Assembly: GCA_001460835.1 (NCBI GenBank)
Contig: CYKH01001851.1
Location: 50,128 to 78,809 of the forward strand
Direction: 5' to 3'
DNA: 28,682 nucleotides
Source of the DNA: Bodo saltans
Lineage: Eukaryota; Euglenozoa; Kinetoplastea; Eubodonida; Bodonidae
The notes under the pieces are model-generated. The model made no database searches and was not told where the DNA came from. It worked only from the letters and a program-made list of their open reading frames with translations. The translations under genes and the position numbers were made by a program. How positions within the stretch are numbered: position 1 is the stretch's first letter; every line of letters begins with the position of its first letter. Below, one piece after another: positions 1-8,761 of the stretch.

Positions 1-140
1 ACACAACCACTTGATCTTTCGGGTTGCTTCGAATCTTACTCTTGGAATGAAACGGTGTTTTGATTCTGATTTTTGCTGTTGGTATTTGCTGGGATTTCAG
101 GAAAGAGGTATCCAATTTTTGAACGCGAGTACAAAAAGTA

Positions 141-341
141 ATGGACGACGACGATGAGGACGAAGTGGTTTCTTTGATGGAAACCCTCACTAAGACCTAC
201 CCCGTCTCTCGTTCCTTCTTGGGTGACGTGGCGCTCCGCCTGGAGATGATCCTCGACAAAAGCTGTGTGACGCGTGCCGCTGCGAGGTCATCAAAAGTTC
301 GCTCCAAAACAAACACATTTTTCACAACTACTCGTGGTTAA
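141..341 (+). pseudogene. Truncated duplicate of the 5' end of the WD40 gene
   Basis: This is a 66-codon open frame whose first 39 residues match the start of the gene at 492; residues 1-5 read MDDDD here and MDEND there. Most other differences between the copies are silent. After residue 39 the frame enters unrelated sequence (KSCVTRAAARS...) and stops at 341. It keeps the upstream acceptor-like AG (99-100), so a capped mRNA could be made, but the product would lack the propeller. I read it as a non-functional gene fragment left by tandem duplication, or as an assembly duplicate. A functional short acidic peptide is possible but has no support beyond the open frame. Confidence 0.65.
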
Positions 342-451
342 ACGAAAAACACAACCACTTGATCTTTCGGTTTGCTTCGGATCTTACCCTTGGAATGAAT
401 GCAACGGTGTTTGATTCTGAATATTGCTGTTGGTATTTGATGGGATTCCAG

Positions 452-491
452 GAAAGAGGTTTCCAATTTTTGAACGCGAGTACAAAAAGTA
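452..491 (+). promoter_or_regulatory. Predicted spliced-leader acceptor and 5' UTR of the WD40 gene
   Basis: The T-rich stretch at about 412-449 ends in CCAG (AG at 450-451), leaving a 40-nt 5' UTR without an upstream ATG before the start at 492. The same arrangement occurs in the first copy (AG at 99-100). The trans-splicing interpretation rests on the kinetoplastid assignment. Confidence 0.45.
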
Positions 492-1342
492 ATGGACGAA
501 AACGATGAGGACGAAGTGGTTTCTTTGATGGAAACTCTCACAAAGACCTACCCCGTCTCTCGCTCCTTCTTGGGTGACGTGGCGCTCCGCCTGGAGATGA
601 TCCTCGACGCCCTGGAGCCTCAGTTTGGGGTCATAGATGAAAAGGGGTACAACAACATGGATATCAGCAGACGATCAGATGCTGTGTTGTCTATGTCCAT
701 GTCTATGTCAGTGACAACAGTATGGATATCAGCAGACGATCCGATGCTGCCGCCGTGTTGTCCATGTCTATGTCCATGTCACACAACCATCAGGGTGCCA
801 ACCACAATGGGTTCGTTCTTTGCCAATTCTTGAGGGTTGTTGGAAAGGCAATGCTTGAGCAGCAAGATGATCAGATGAAGCGCCAGAGGCACAGTATCAC
901 TGACGAGGCTCACCAACCGAAGGCAGTCGGTGCACTAAACCCAAAATCTGCGATATCTCCTGGAGGAAGGGCAACAGGATCCATCGCATTGTCCTTATCG
1001 ATGGAACGATCTCTTGCCGTTTCCCCGCCTGAGAGCGGCGAGCCTGCTCCCGTTTCAAACCTCCTCGGGCGCGAAACAATGACACGGCGCAAGAGCATGC
1101 GCTCATTAAAAGAAAAAGAGGCCACGGACGAGCAGCAAAACCTTGACCTACTTGCGAAAGCGAAGAAAGCGAATAGTTCCTCCCCAAGTATTGTAGCAGA
1201 GAGGCGGATCGCACTTCTGCTCCAAGATCCTCTTTCAGTGATCAATCGAGTTCATGCAGACATTCATGAGCGGGAGCGTCAAACAGGGCGCATCGACGTT
1301 AATGAAACCTTCACCCACCAAGAGGGATTTTTGTACTGTTGA
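492..1342 (+). CDS. 5' coding part of the WD40 gene, split over two frames by a short duplication
   Basis: From ATG 492 the frame reads MDENDEDEVVSLMETL and continues to about codon 73, then leaves the coding frame because a 65-bp tandem duplication (about 652-783) is not a multiple of three. Coding continues in another frame from about 722 to 1342, through a region with the segment GFVLCQFLRVVGKAML, a charged low-complexity stretch and ETFTHQEGFLYC at its end. The frame at 1342 ends in TGA. The same ETFTHQEGFLYC peptide is then encoded again in the frame of the large downstream ORF. I infer that this is the N-terminal 260 or so residues of the WD40 protein. The first 60 residues are acidic and probably helical; I do not recognise a named domain. 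Confidence 0.6.
652..783 (+). repeat. 65-bp imperfect tandem duplication inside the WD40 gene
   Basis: Two copies begin ACAACATGGATATCAGCAG (652) and ACAACAGTATGGATATCAGC (714). Both encode MDISRRSD...VLSMSMSMS, but in different frames because the ATGs at 657 and 722 are 65 bases apart. The second copy has six extra bases (GCCGCC region) and a few substitutions. The Ser-Met part is itself a short ATGTCC/ATGTCT repeat, which may have helped slippage or misassembly. Confidence 0.85.
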
Positions 1343-4300
1343 TGTTCACGAAACCTTCACCCACCAAGAGGGATTTTTGTACTGTTTAGCGTCATGTTTT
1401 TACGAGATGGTTGGGTGCCATGGAAGCGGGGAGACGCCTGCATCCATACGACTTGCTTCCACAAGCGGTGTCGTGGTAGAATCACCGCAACTTGTCTGCA
1501 CCTTCAACGACTTGCGCACTTTTGTCTTGAAGATGCTTTTGTCAAAGCAGACTGCTGGAGGGCGCGAAGGCGTCGGCGCTGCAGAACCTGGAGCGCTTGT
1601 CCGTGGCCTTGTCTGCCCAATGACTGTGACAAAGTCAAGAACCTGCAAAACTCTGTACCACGCCCTCTTGCTCCGCATCCTGTCATATGAGGAGCGAGAC
1701 CCTCTTGGTGCATCCCGTACCAAAATACTCTTCCTGGGTGCAATGCGAACGAAATCAGAGTACGGTGCCAAAATCCGTGTTGTCGATGGAGACTCCCTCG
1801 AAGTTCTCAGCGAGAGGTCCCTCCCTATTCGAATGGGGAACATCGTCTCCATGGTAGGTGCGGTGTGTCGTCACACCAAGAATATTGTGAAGTTAGTATT
1901 CGTTGGCACGGCGGATGGCTCACTACAAGCCTTCGACGTGGACAGTGGACTCCGCCGACAAAAGCTGTCTGTGTCATGCAGATCCCCGTGGCTCTCGATG
2001 CTGGAACTTAACGCGCACAACATGCTCTTCGGAGGCGACTCGAACGGTAGCTTGCAGATTTGGAACTTATCCGATATCGCGAAGCATGTGTTCCTCCCTG
2101 ACATGTCCTTGACGTCTCTTGCACTCGTGACCACCGCATCGGTCCCCATGATGCACCGCGGCGCCATTACAGCACTGACAGCTGACGGCGAGGCACATCT
2201 ATTGTTCACCGCAGGGCTAGATTTGATGATCTGCCAATACTGCACTCGAACATTCACCAAGATGCGTCGACTGCAGGGACATCGCCAAATGATACGCACC
2301 TTGGCATTCTGCCGCGCAGAGAACGTACTCATCAGCTCTGGCACCGAGCACATGGTGTACATGTGGCCTTTGGAGATGATGGATTGCGTCCCTCAACTGG
2401 TGAGTGTCCCGAGCCACCAGGGAACGACCCAAGTCGCGATTTTAGAGGGCACGGGGTTGGCCGTCAGCATGGACGTGCACGGCACATTTGTGGTGTGGGA
2501 CTTGAGGCTCGCGCAATGGGTTGGGTTTGTGTCGTGTGAGCCGGAGCTCACATTTGACGACCCTAGCTGCGCGACAGTTGAGTGGTCTGCCTTCGCTTGG
2601 GAACCTGTGACAAAATCCTTTGTCTGTAATGCGAACCGTAAAGTCTACTACCTTGCGTACAATTCTGCTCCAACGTCTCAAAATACCATGTGTGCCCATG
2701 ATGAGGGGAAAATTGCTCGCGGTGCCACATTTCATGTTGCCTCTCGCACATTCCTTTCATGTGCAGGGACTGCGCTGCAAGTGTGGGACGTGGAGCGCGC
2801 TAAGAGCCGTCACGTGCTGCCCAGTGTTGCGAAGTCTGATGTGCACTCCATGGCGCTTCTGGAGGAGGAGGGTATCTTGGCCTTGGGGCGGGATGCGGGG
2901 ACTGTGCAGTTTGTGGTCGTCAACACATTCCGACGCATCGCTGAATACACTTCCTCAACTCTTGTAGACGCCATCGTTGATATTCAACCCCTTTCTGGCA
3001 TTGCGCCTGTCTGTGTTGCGTGTGCCACCAAAGGGGGATCGGTGGAGATTGTTACGGTAGACACGGAAACAAACCAGACTGTGGGGCTGGCTTTGAGGCG
3101 CAGCTCCGACTTCACAGCAATTCTCAAAGCAACATGTCTTGGGTCACTCAACGGAAAAAATCTACTCATCGGTGAGCCGGGAAATCGTGTCTCTGTGTGG
3201 ACATTTCAGCGGAAAAAGTTACCAGGAGATTTCTCGTTTCTTCGCGAAGGCCCTCCAGCACCATTATGTGAGCGAGATTGTTTCGACAAGATGTTAGAGT
3301 GCCACGATGTGTACACGGCGCTATCGTTCCCCGCACCTGACGACACGACTGCTGTTGTCGGCATTCCTCCCGGAAATGTCTTTGTCAGCGGGGATTCCGG
3401 TGGAAAGATCCACGTGTGGGCATTCGGCGGGACGAACAACGTTGCATGGCCACTAGCTCACTTCCCTTCTCGTCGATACAACTCTCTCATCCCTCGATCA
3501 ATTGTGCGGAGTCTTCTCTACTGTTTGGAATTAGGATTGCTGTACACGGGCGACGATACTGGGTGCGTGTCTGTGTTCGACTTCAGCTCGTGCATTCCTA
3601 CTCGTTCGGAGAGCTCTGTAGTGCCGATCACCTCTCTGCTCTCCATGCAAACAGGGCGAACAGCTGTTGGTCAGCCCGTGCTGCTACCGTCAGCAGGCAT
3701 CCCTACACTCACATCAGCATCCGTGCAGCCTATTGTCTCATGGGACGCACATCCGGAGGCATCTGTTGAGTATTTATCCCTGATCGCGATGCCGCTGGCG
3801 CTGGTGACGACGTCCTCGGATGGTGTGATCCAGCTGTGGTACTTGGGAGGGACGCCTATTGGGTGCTTGGTATCACCCAGTGCAATTGCGCGAGCAGGGG
3901 GGCCTGCGAGTGGGGCTGCGGAAGCTTCTCAACAAGGAATTGAGTTTGCCGTGGAGGACGAACTTACCACCGCCTCCTCAAGGAAAGAGGTCTCGTCACG
4001 CTCGTTTCACAAACCTGATGCCGAGAGCGCATCATCACCACCACCACCACCGCAACAAGAACATCAACAGCAGTCAGTGGCGAAGAAACCAAAGCGGGAG
4101 CGCACCATCGTCATCAATGAAGAGCCGCCGGCACCAACGCCACTCATCTCCTTTCTGACTGAATTCCAGTTTGGTGAACTAACTGCCGGTGAAGGTGATG
4201 GTGATGGAGACTCGGACGACGAAGACGAAGTGGCTGACCGGAAAGACATTACGAGCGGCAGGGCATTCGAGAAGTACTTGCATCGCTACAACGATCTTCC

Positions 4301-5537
4301 GCCTCCTTACGGATACAGTGACGTCAGCAGCCGCAAGATGACCGCGTACATGTTAGGGAGTATCTTGAGGACCAACAACACTGCTGATGAGGGCGCCAGT
4401 GCAGGAGCGGATGAAGTAGAAACGGATGGCGGGAGCAAGAAGCTTCTGAGGAGCCTTTCCACTGTTCCCGCATCCATACCGGTGGACCCACGCCGTCGGT
4501 CTCAAAGGCAATCGGTTGCCACAGATGCAACAACTTCTCCCACGGCTGTCGAGGAGCTGACATTGGCGCAGAAAATTTCTGCCATCAAGAGGAAAGAAGC
4601 CATCGCCATCCTAGATGAACATGCCATCACTACCGGTGATACATCTCACCAGCGCAATGAGAGCCCCTCCTCCATGCCGGCCTTTGGGGCTCACAGCACC
4701 ACGCCTCCAGCGTACATGGCCAAGGACAAACTCCTGCGGCTGCATGATCGGCCTCTACAGTGCAAATATACGCCTCATGAAGACCTCACGGACGCAATGT
4801 ACGGAAGCGCGCAGGAATTCCAATCTTTTGTGAAACACGCTCTCTATGCCGCACAGCAATCCACAAGTCACGCGTTGGTGGCTTCGTCCAGCATCGCTTC
4901 AATGCGCCGCCAGCCGTCCACCATCCACAACGGCAAGCTCAGGCGACTGCCGTCGGTGGCGGACCACCAGCTGGCGTCAGCAGAGTCGATGATGCCAAGG
5001 TCCCGCGCTCTGCCCTCCCACATGTTTCCTTCGTCCCTGCGGCGCAGCACAACGAGCCTGTCGTATCACCACGACGAAGACGCCGCGCTGATCGCGATGA
5101 GATCGCGGAGTGTCATGGATGTGAAGTCTGGGCACTCCTCCTCTCCTCCCCCTGCTCACTACGGACGTTCTTCTAATAAAGTGGTATCCTCCCCGAAACG
5201 GTCAGCGGTGGCAATGTCAGTACTGTCCCCGTCACGCCTTGCGCATGGTGCTACGGATGACTTGAGAACCATGGGCGAAGAGACTGCGTACCGCTACCAT
5301 TCAGAACTCTACCGACCAGTTGCCCTTCCTCCCATACGAAAGACCCCTGGTGCTGGCGTCAGTATGTTTACGAAGAAGTCGGAAGAATTGTCAGAACTTC
5401 CGGGACTGATGATGCATGTGACGCAATCTAACTCATTGAGTCCATTGCCTAGGATGACACCCCACATGTCTATTTCATCAACGCCAGATGTTCTCGCGCC
5501 ACAGGCTCGGCTCCTCGCTCCGGTGACAAAGAGCTAA
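1254..5537 (+). CDS. Large WD40-repeat (beta-propeller) protein, possibly axonemal (CFAP337/WDR49-like)
   Basis: A 1,427-codon frame is open from 1254, but genuine coding in this frame probably begins in the second copy of a 46-bp repeat (about 1341). The natural start is more likely ATG 492. If each short repeat were a single copy, the gene would read in one frame for about 1,644 codons. Residues about 155-870 (numbered from 1254) hold many WD-type blades, for example GTADGSLQAFDVD, GGDSNGSLQIWNLS, SGTEHMVYMWPL, DVHGTFVVWDLR, SGDSGGKIHVWAFGG and TSSDGVIQLWYL, enough for two propellers. The AHPEASVEYL...DGVIQLWYLGGTPIG segment recalls the last blades of CFAP337/WDR49/WDR64 proteins of cilia, but the match is from memory and no EF hands are visible. 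The last 550 residues are low-complexity: a polyproline/Gln patch (about 929-940), an acidic GDGDGDSDDEDE run and Ser/Arg-rich sequence. It probably acts as a scaffold. Confidence 0.75.
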   Translation: MQTFMSGSVKQGASTLMKPSPTKRDFCTVDVHETFTHQEGFLYCLASCFYEMVGCHGSGETPASIRLASTSGVVVESPQLVCTFNDLRTFVLKMLLSKQTAGGREGVGAAEPGALVRGLVCPMTVTKSRTCKTLYHALLLRILSYEERDPLGASRTKILFLGAMRTKSEYGAKIRVVDGDSLEVLSERSLPIRMGNIVSMVGAVCRHTKNIVKLVFVGTADGSLQAFDVDSGLRRQKLSVSCRSPWLSMLELNAHNMLFGGDSNGSLQIWNLSDIAKHVFLPDMSLTSLALVTTASVPMMHRGAITALTADGEAHLLFTAGLDLMICQYCTRTFTKMRRLQGHRQMIRTLAFCRAENVLISSGTEHMVYMWPLEMMDCVPQLVSVPSHQGTTQVAILEGTGLAVSMDVHGTFVVWDLRLAQWVGFVSCEPELTFDDPSCATVEWSAFAWEPVTKSFVCNANRKVYYLAYNSAPTSQNTMCAHDEGKIARGATFHVASRTFLSCAGTALQVWDVERAKSRHVLPSVAKSDVHSMALLEEEGILALGRDAGTVQFVVVNTFRRIAEYTSSTLVDAIVDIQPLSGIAPVCVACATKGGSVEIVTVDTETNQTVGLALRRSSDFTAILKATCLGSLNGKNLLIGEPGNRVSVWTFQRKKLPGDFSFLREGPPAPLCERDCFDKMLECHDVYTALSFPAPDDTTAVVGIPPGNVFVSGDSGGKIHVWAFGGTNNVAWPLAHFPSRRYNSLIPRSIVRSLLYCLELGLLYTGDDTGCVSVFDFSSCIPTRSESSVVPITSLLSMQTGRTAVGQPVLLPSAGIPTLTSASVQPIVSWDAHPEASVEYLSLIAMPLALVTTSSDGVIQLWYLGGTPIGCLVSPSAIARAGGPASGAAEASQQGIEFAVEDELTTASSRKEVSSRSFHKPDAESASSPPPPPQQEHQQQSVAKKPKRERTIVINEEPPAPTPLISFLTEFQFGELTAGEGDGDGDSDDEDEVADRKDITSGRAFEKYLHRYNDLPPPYGYSDVSSRKMTAYMLGSILRTNNTADEGASAGADEVETDGGSKKLLRSLSTVPASIPVDPRRRSQRQSVATDATTSPTAVEELTLAQKISAIKRKEAIAILDEHAITTGDTSHQRNESPSSMPAFGAHSTTPPAYMAKDKLLRLHDRPLQCKYTPHEDLTDAMYGSAQEFQSFVKHALYAAQQSTSHALVASSSIASMRRQPSTIHNGKLRRLPSVADHQLASAESMMPRSRALPSHMFPSSLRRSTTSLSYHHDEDAALIAMRSRSVMDVKSGHSSSPPPAHYGRSSNKVVSSPKRSAVAMSVLSPSRLAHGATDDLRTMGEETAYRYHSELYRPVALPPIRKTPGAGVSMFTKKSEELSELPGLMMHVTQSNSLSPLPRMTPHMSISSTPDVLAPQARLLAPVTKS
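1295..1386 (+). repeat. 46-bp tandem duplication inside the WD40 gene
   Basis: The copies at 1295-1340 and 1341-1386 differ at only about three bases and both encode DV(N/H)ETFTHQEGFLYC, each in its own frame. The first copy runs into TGA and the second continues into the long propeller frame. The period of 46 shifts the frame by one and compensates for the 65-bp duplication upstream. Confidence 0.9.
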
Positions 5538-5728
5538 AGTGAACTCCTGCTCTCTACGATCATGAGTTGCGCTATGTACAATTGTTGTCGATCAAAATGA
5601 ACAACCGGCAACAGTAATTATGTTTTGTCCGAGGGCGGGAACCACATCACCTGGAATCTCTTGTTTTGATGCGCAGAAAGACACCACACAAAAAAGCCCG
5701 AAGTTGAAGCTTCTACAATAGTAAGAAA
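5538..5728 (+). promoter_or_regulatory. Intergenic spacer with probable trans-splice acceptor for the kinase gene
   Basis: This 191-bp spacer has a weak pyrimidine tract (CTCTTGTTTTGATG) followed by CAG (AG at 5675-5676). The sequence downstream to the ATG at 5729 is free of other ATGs. The upstream half would be the 3' UTR of the WD40 gene. The site is weaker than others in the window. Confidence 0.35.
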
Positions 5729-8700
5729 ATGAGCAGCGAGATTAGCGAGCAGTACGTGAAATGCTACTGTTGTGAACTTGTTACCGTTCCTTCAGGGCGA
5801 TGTGTCCCCTCCCCACGCCTCGCGTCAGGGGGAAGTAGTGGCGCACTCACGCAACCCTCTCTGTACAGCCGTCTGAAGTCCATGACGCTTTTCGCCTTTG
5901 AGCTAGTTGCCGGTGATTTATTTCCGTTTCTTTTCCAATGCGATGCATGTCAAAGTTATTTTTGCAGAGATTGCGCCGCAGAGATTCTTGGTGAGTTGCG
6001 CTTTTGCCCTTCGTGCACCGGAAAGTCAAATGCCATGGCCATTGTCCTTGAGGATCCTGAACTCCGCAAAGACGGAAACATTTGGCGTCATGTTGGTGAA
6101 ATGTTGAACCGGAATGAGACCATTGATTTCATGCTGGAAAAGGCAGTGGATTCTGAGTTCACTGTTGTCGATGTAGATAGCGACGAGTCTCGAGTGGAGC
6201 TCAAGGAAACAACTCTCAACATGCGGGGCTCAGTTCGAACGCTTTCAAAAATCGATTGCCTTGCGAAAGCGCTGGAGCTTCAACCTACTCGCCGCTACTG
6301 GGGAACCCTGGCCGCTGCAATGGACTGGAGTGATCACGTGACCATTCATGTTGCACCACCCCCAACCTCCCATTCATTGGTGCAGACGTCATATTCGTTG
6401 TCGTGCTTAGATGTCTTCACCATTGCGCTTCATATGGAGCCCTTCAACGCAACCATTTGGTGCAACTTGGCGCTTGCAATGCCGGCAGAAGCTGAAGTGA
6501 CAATCGGCACACGGCCGTGCTCCAAGCTAGGCTGTTTTAAAATGTCAACGGAGCTCGATCCAAAGAATGAAACCGCTGCACTGAGTTATGCTCTGGCTAT
6601 GTGGAACGAAACGAATCGATCACGATCATCGTCTGTGTCCAGCGCAGAGCACAACACGACCACGAACACAATGCAAAGCGAAGTCGGCATGTCAGACGAC
6701 CGCAGGCGTGTGTCGAGGCGAGATGATTTGCCACCTGTGCTGGATCTCCTCCAGACTGCACTGGCTCTCGATAACACCTCCCCCGATGCTTGGTCAGCTG
6801 TGGGGACCATCTTGGCCTCATCCTCTGGGTTGATGATTCCGCCCAGTCCTAAAGACATCGACACCGTCCAAAAGTTAATTGATGTGGACTGCACCGGTGG
6901 CGTCGATCACATCACGGCCCTGAGGATGGCAGCGACACTTTCCCTGTCTGAAGATGCCATTTTCCAGCTAGGCATGAGCCTCACGTCCCAATCAAAGCTG
7001 CGTTCCAAGAATCGTGTTTGCAAGAGCCAAGTGCCTGACGCCTCCAATACGTTCGCTTTGACTCGACAAGCGGTGTTCGAATCTCTTGCTGAGCTTCATG
7101 AGATCGATCCAAAGCGATACCCACTGTCCTCTGGCAGGAAAACGTTCGCTATCACTAGCACGTGTCCAAATGCCCCGTCTGTTCTTAAAATGAATGCTCG
7201 GTGCCTCATCACGCACACCCTCGATAAGAATTTTCAACCTGGCGTTCAGTCGCATGTGCCCATTGTGCGGCATAGCATGTCGGAACAAGGAACAGAGGCG
7301 TGGGAGGCCAACAGTACTGTTGAGGTCAACTTGTGTGCTCCTCTCAGCATTCGCCATAACAACAGGACTTTAGGGGGCACCGACGAGTACATGTACAGTC
7401 TTAGGGTAAAAGTTCCTTGCAAGATGGAGACGCCTGGAGACTACCGAGCCTCACAAGTGCCGAAACTGCCTGTGGTCATTGGAGCAGGGAAACAAGGATG
7501 TGTGCTGAAGGCGATCATGAAAGATCCAGGAAGCGATGTTGTGTCGTTCATGGCTGTGAAGGTATTTTTGTACATCCCCCAGATACGGCTTGAAGACGAT
7601 GGCACTCATCAGAGTGGGAAGGGCAGCGACAGCATGCAAGATGTTGACTTCGAAGAACTGATAGAATCCAATGGAGATCTTAAATTTCTTCTCAGCGACT
7701 CGCTCTCCCATGTCGTCACAGCGGGGCGGTACGCCGTCGTGGTGGACCTCTCGGATCCCTCGGCGCTAGCGACTAGGAAAGACCCGACTGACAGGTTGTC
7801 CCCGTTCCCACCAGGGCGGTTTGCCTCTTTATCTGCGCCCATCCACACCCAGGCGGTACCTCTTTATGACAAATCGATGACAAACGTCACGCCTCGACCA
7901 TTTCTTGTTCTTGTGTTCATGGACAGGGCTTTGTTCGACCTCGGAGCGAGATGTGGAAATATCAATTACACTCCGCTGCCAAAGGAACTAGTCCCCAAGG
8001 TTATGCGACTTGCCTCTTTTCAACTCGACGGGTCAGTGATGGAAAAGATTGCAGGTGCGCCAACGTTCCAGTCTCCTCTAAGATTTATTCTGGAAGGTGA
8101 GGCTCGCTACTACATGCGCGAGGTGACGAGGCACCTGAGTCGACTTCATGGAAGCGGTTGTGTTCACAACGACATCAAGCCGGACAATGTGCTCATCTTG
8201 CCCAATGGGGATGTGCGGCTTGCAGACTTTGGCGTATCTCGACGGTCTGCGTCATCGTTGTCAAAACGTCTTCGTGACATGAATTGCGATGAGGACAACG
8301 GAAAAGGAACGTTCATTGCACCGCAAGAGCCGCATCCGAAGTTTGGAGCTGATGATATTTGGGCACTCGGTCAGACGCTGCGTTACTTGTTGACGTCGAA
8401 ATTGCCAGGTGAGGATGACAACATCGATCGTCGAAACGATAAGGGTCTGGAAATGATGAACCGTGAAGAGGAGCAAATGACTCGCAACAATTCTGCTGTT
8501 GTTTCCGCTGCCTCGTCTACCCGTGCTGACAGCGAAACGTTCCTCAACGACCGGAGTGGCCACTACTACTCGGTCCGCAACGACCTCATCGATGTCACCA
8601 AAGAGGCACGAAGAAGCCTCGCTAAGACACGAAGCGTGAAAGTTGAACCTGAATTGTCAGCGGAATGTGTGTCATTTCTAGAAATGTGTTTGTGTCAAAA

Positions 8701-8761
8701 GTCAGCAGACCGAGCCACCGCGTCCTCATTATTAGCACACCCTTTCTTGACCGATGCGTGA
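5729..8761 (+). CDS. Ser/Thr protein kinase with N-terminal Cys-rich finger and TPR-like repeats
   Basis: The protein has 1,010 residues. Residues 12-96 carry a Cys-rich module: CYCC at 12-15, then C71-x2-C74, C79-x2-C82 and C93-x2-C96, which suggests a RING- or ribbon-like zinc site. Residues about 177-366 contain TPR-like helix pairs (ALELQPTRRYWGTLAAAM, ALHMEPFNATIWCNLALAM, STELDPKNETAALSYALAM, ALALDNTSPDAWSAVGTI). The kinase domain spans about 580-1008: glycine loop GAGKQGCV (G585), lysine in MAVKVF (K611), catalytic loop HNDIKPDN (D815, N820), DFG with D833, then GTFIAPQEP and DDIWALGQTL. The core residues are present, so it is probably active, but HRD is HND and the N-lobe holds an insert of about 110 residues between K611 and the catalytic loop. 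A second insert of about 80 residues follows DDIWALG. Substrate unknown; the family within the CAMK/other groups is not clear. Confidence 0.85.
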   Translation: MSSEISEQYVKCYCCELVTVPSGRCVPSPRLASGGSSGALTQPSLYSRLKSMTLFAFELVAGDLFPFLFQCDACQSYFCRDCAAEILGELRFCPSCTGKSNAMAIVLEDPELRKDGNIWRHVGEMLNRNETIDFMLEKAVDSEFTVVDVDSDESRVELKETTLNMRGSVRTLSKIDCLAKALELQPTRRYWGTLAAAMDWSDHVTIHVAPPPTSHSLVQTSYSLSCLDVFTIALHMEPFNATIWCNLALAMPAEAEVTIGTRPCSKLGCFKMSTELDPKNETAALSYALAMWNETNRSRSSSVSSAEHNTTTNTMQSEVGMSDDRRRVSRRDDLPPVLDLLQTALALDNTSPDAWSAVGTILASSSGLMIPPSPKDIDTVQKLIDVDCTGGVDHITALRMAATLSLSEDAIFQLGMSLTSQSKLRSKNRVCKSQVPDASNTFALTRQAVFESLAELHEIDPKRYPLSSGRKTFAITSTCPNAPSVLKMNARCLITHTLDKNFQPGVQSHVPIVRHSMSEQGTEAWEANSTVEVNLCAPLSIRHNNRTLGGTDEYMYSLRVKVPCKMETPGDYRASQVPKLPVVIGAGKQGCVLKAIMKDPGSDVVSFMAVKVFLYIPQIRLEDDGTHQSGKGSDSMQDVDFEELIESNGDLKFLLSDSLSHVVTAGRYAVVVDLSDPSALATRKDPTDRLSPFPPGRFASLSAPIHTQAVPLYDKSMTNVTPRPFLVLVFMDRALFDLGARCGNINYTPLPKELVPKVMRLASFQLDGSVMEKIAGAPTFQSPLRFILEGEARYYMREVTRHLSRLHGSGCVHNDIKPDNVLILPNGDVRLADFGVSRRSASSLSKRLRDMNCDEDNGKGTFIAPQEPHPKFGADDIWALGQTLRYLLTSKLPGEDDNIDRRNDKGLEMMNREEEQMTRNNSAVVSAASSTRADSETFLNDRSGHYYSVRNDLIDVTKEARRSLAKTRSVKVEPELSAECVSFLEMCLCQKSADRATASSLLAHPFLTDA

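Larger units (their letters stand above)
1..608 (+). repeat. Imperfect tandem duplication (period about 348-351 bp) of a gene's 5' end
   Basis: Positions 1-257 and 349-608 align at roughly 95% identity by eye (about 13 substitutions, one 4-base and one 1-base indel). Each copy carries the same 5' untranslated sequence, a TTCAG or TCCAG splice-acceptor-like site (AG at 99-100 and 450-451), the same start codon context and the first 39 codons of the same protein. The copies part after CTCGAC (252-257 and 603-608). The second copy continues into the full gene. The first runs into 91 bases (258-348) that match nothing else I can see here. The simplest model is a duplicated unit made of 91 bp of upstream spacer plus 257 bp of gene start. 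An unmerged overlap of two alleles in the assembly is the alternative. Confidence 0.9.

Noticed and set aside
141-160. DDDDEDE acidic stretch at the start of the WD40 gene, considered as an EF-hand loop.
   Set aside because: It lacks the 12-residue EF-hand spacing and flanking helix pattern.
1400-1852. Antisense open frames of 100-190 codons opposite the WD40, kinase, TOP2 and IQ genes.
   Set aside because: They are opposite strong coding frames, have no recognisable domains and lack upstream acceptor signals on the - strand.
3859-4158. A 99-codon + frame with a His run inside the WD40 gene.
   Set aside because: The His codons are the shifted reading of the CACCAC codons that encode polyproline in the real frame.
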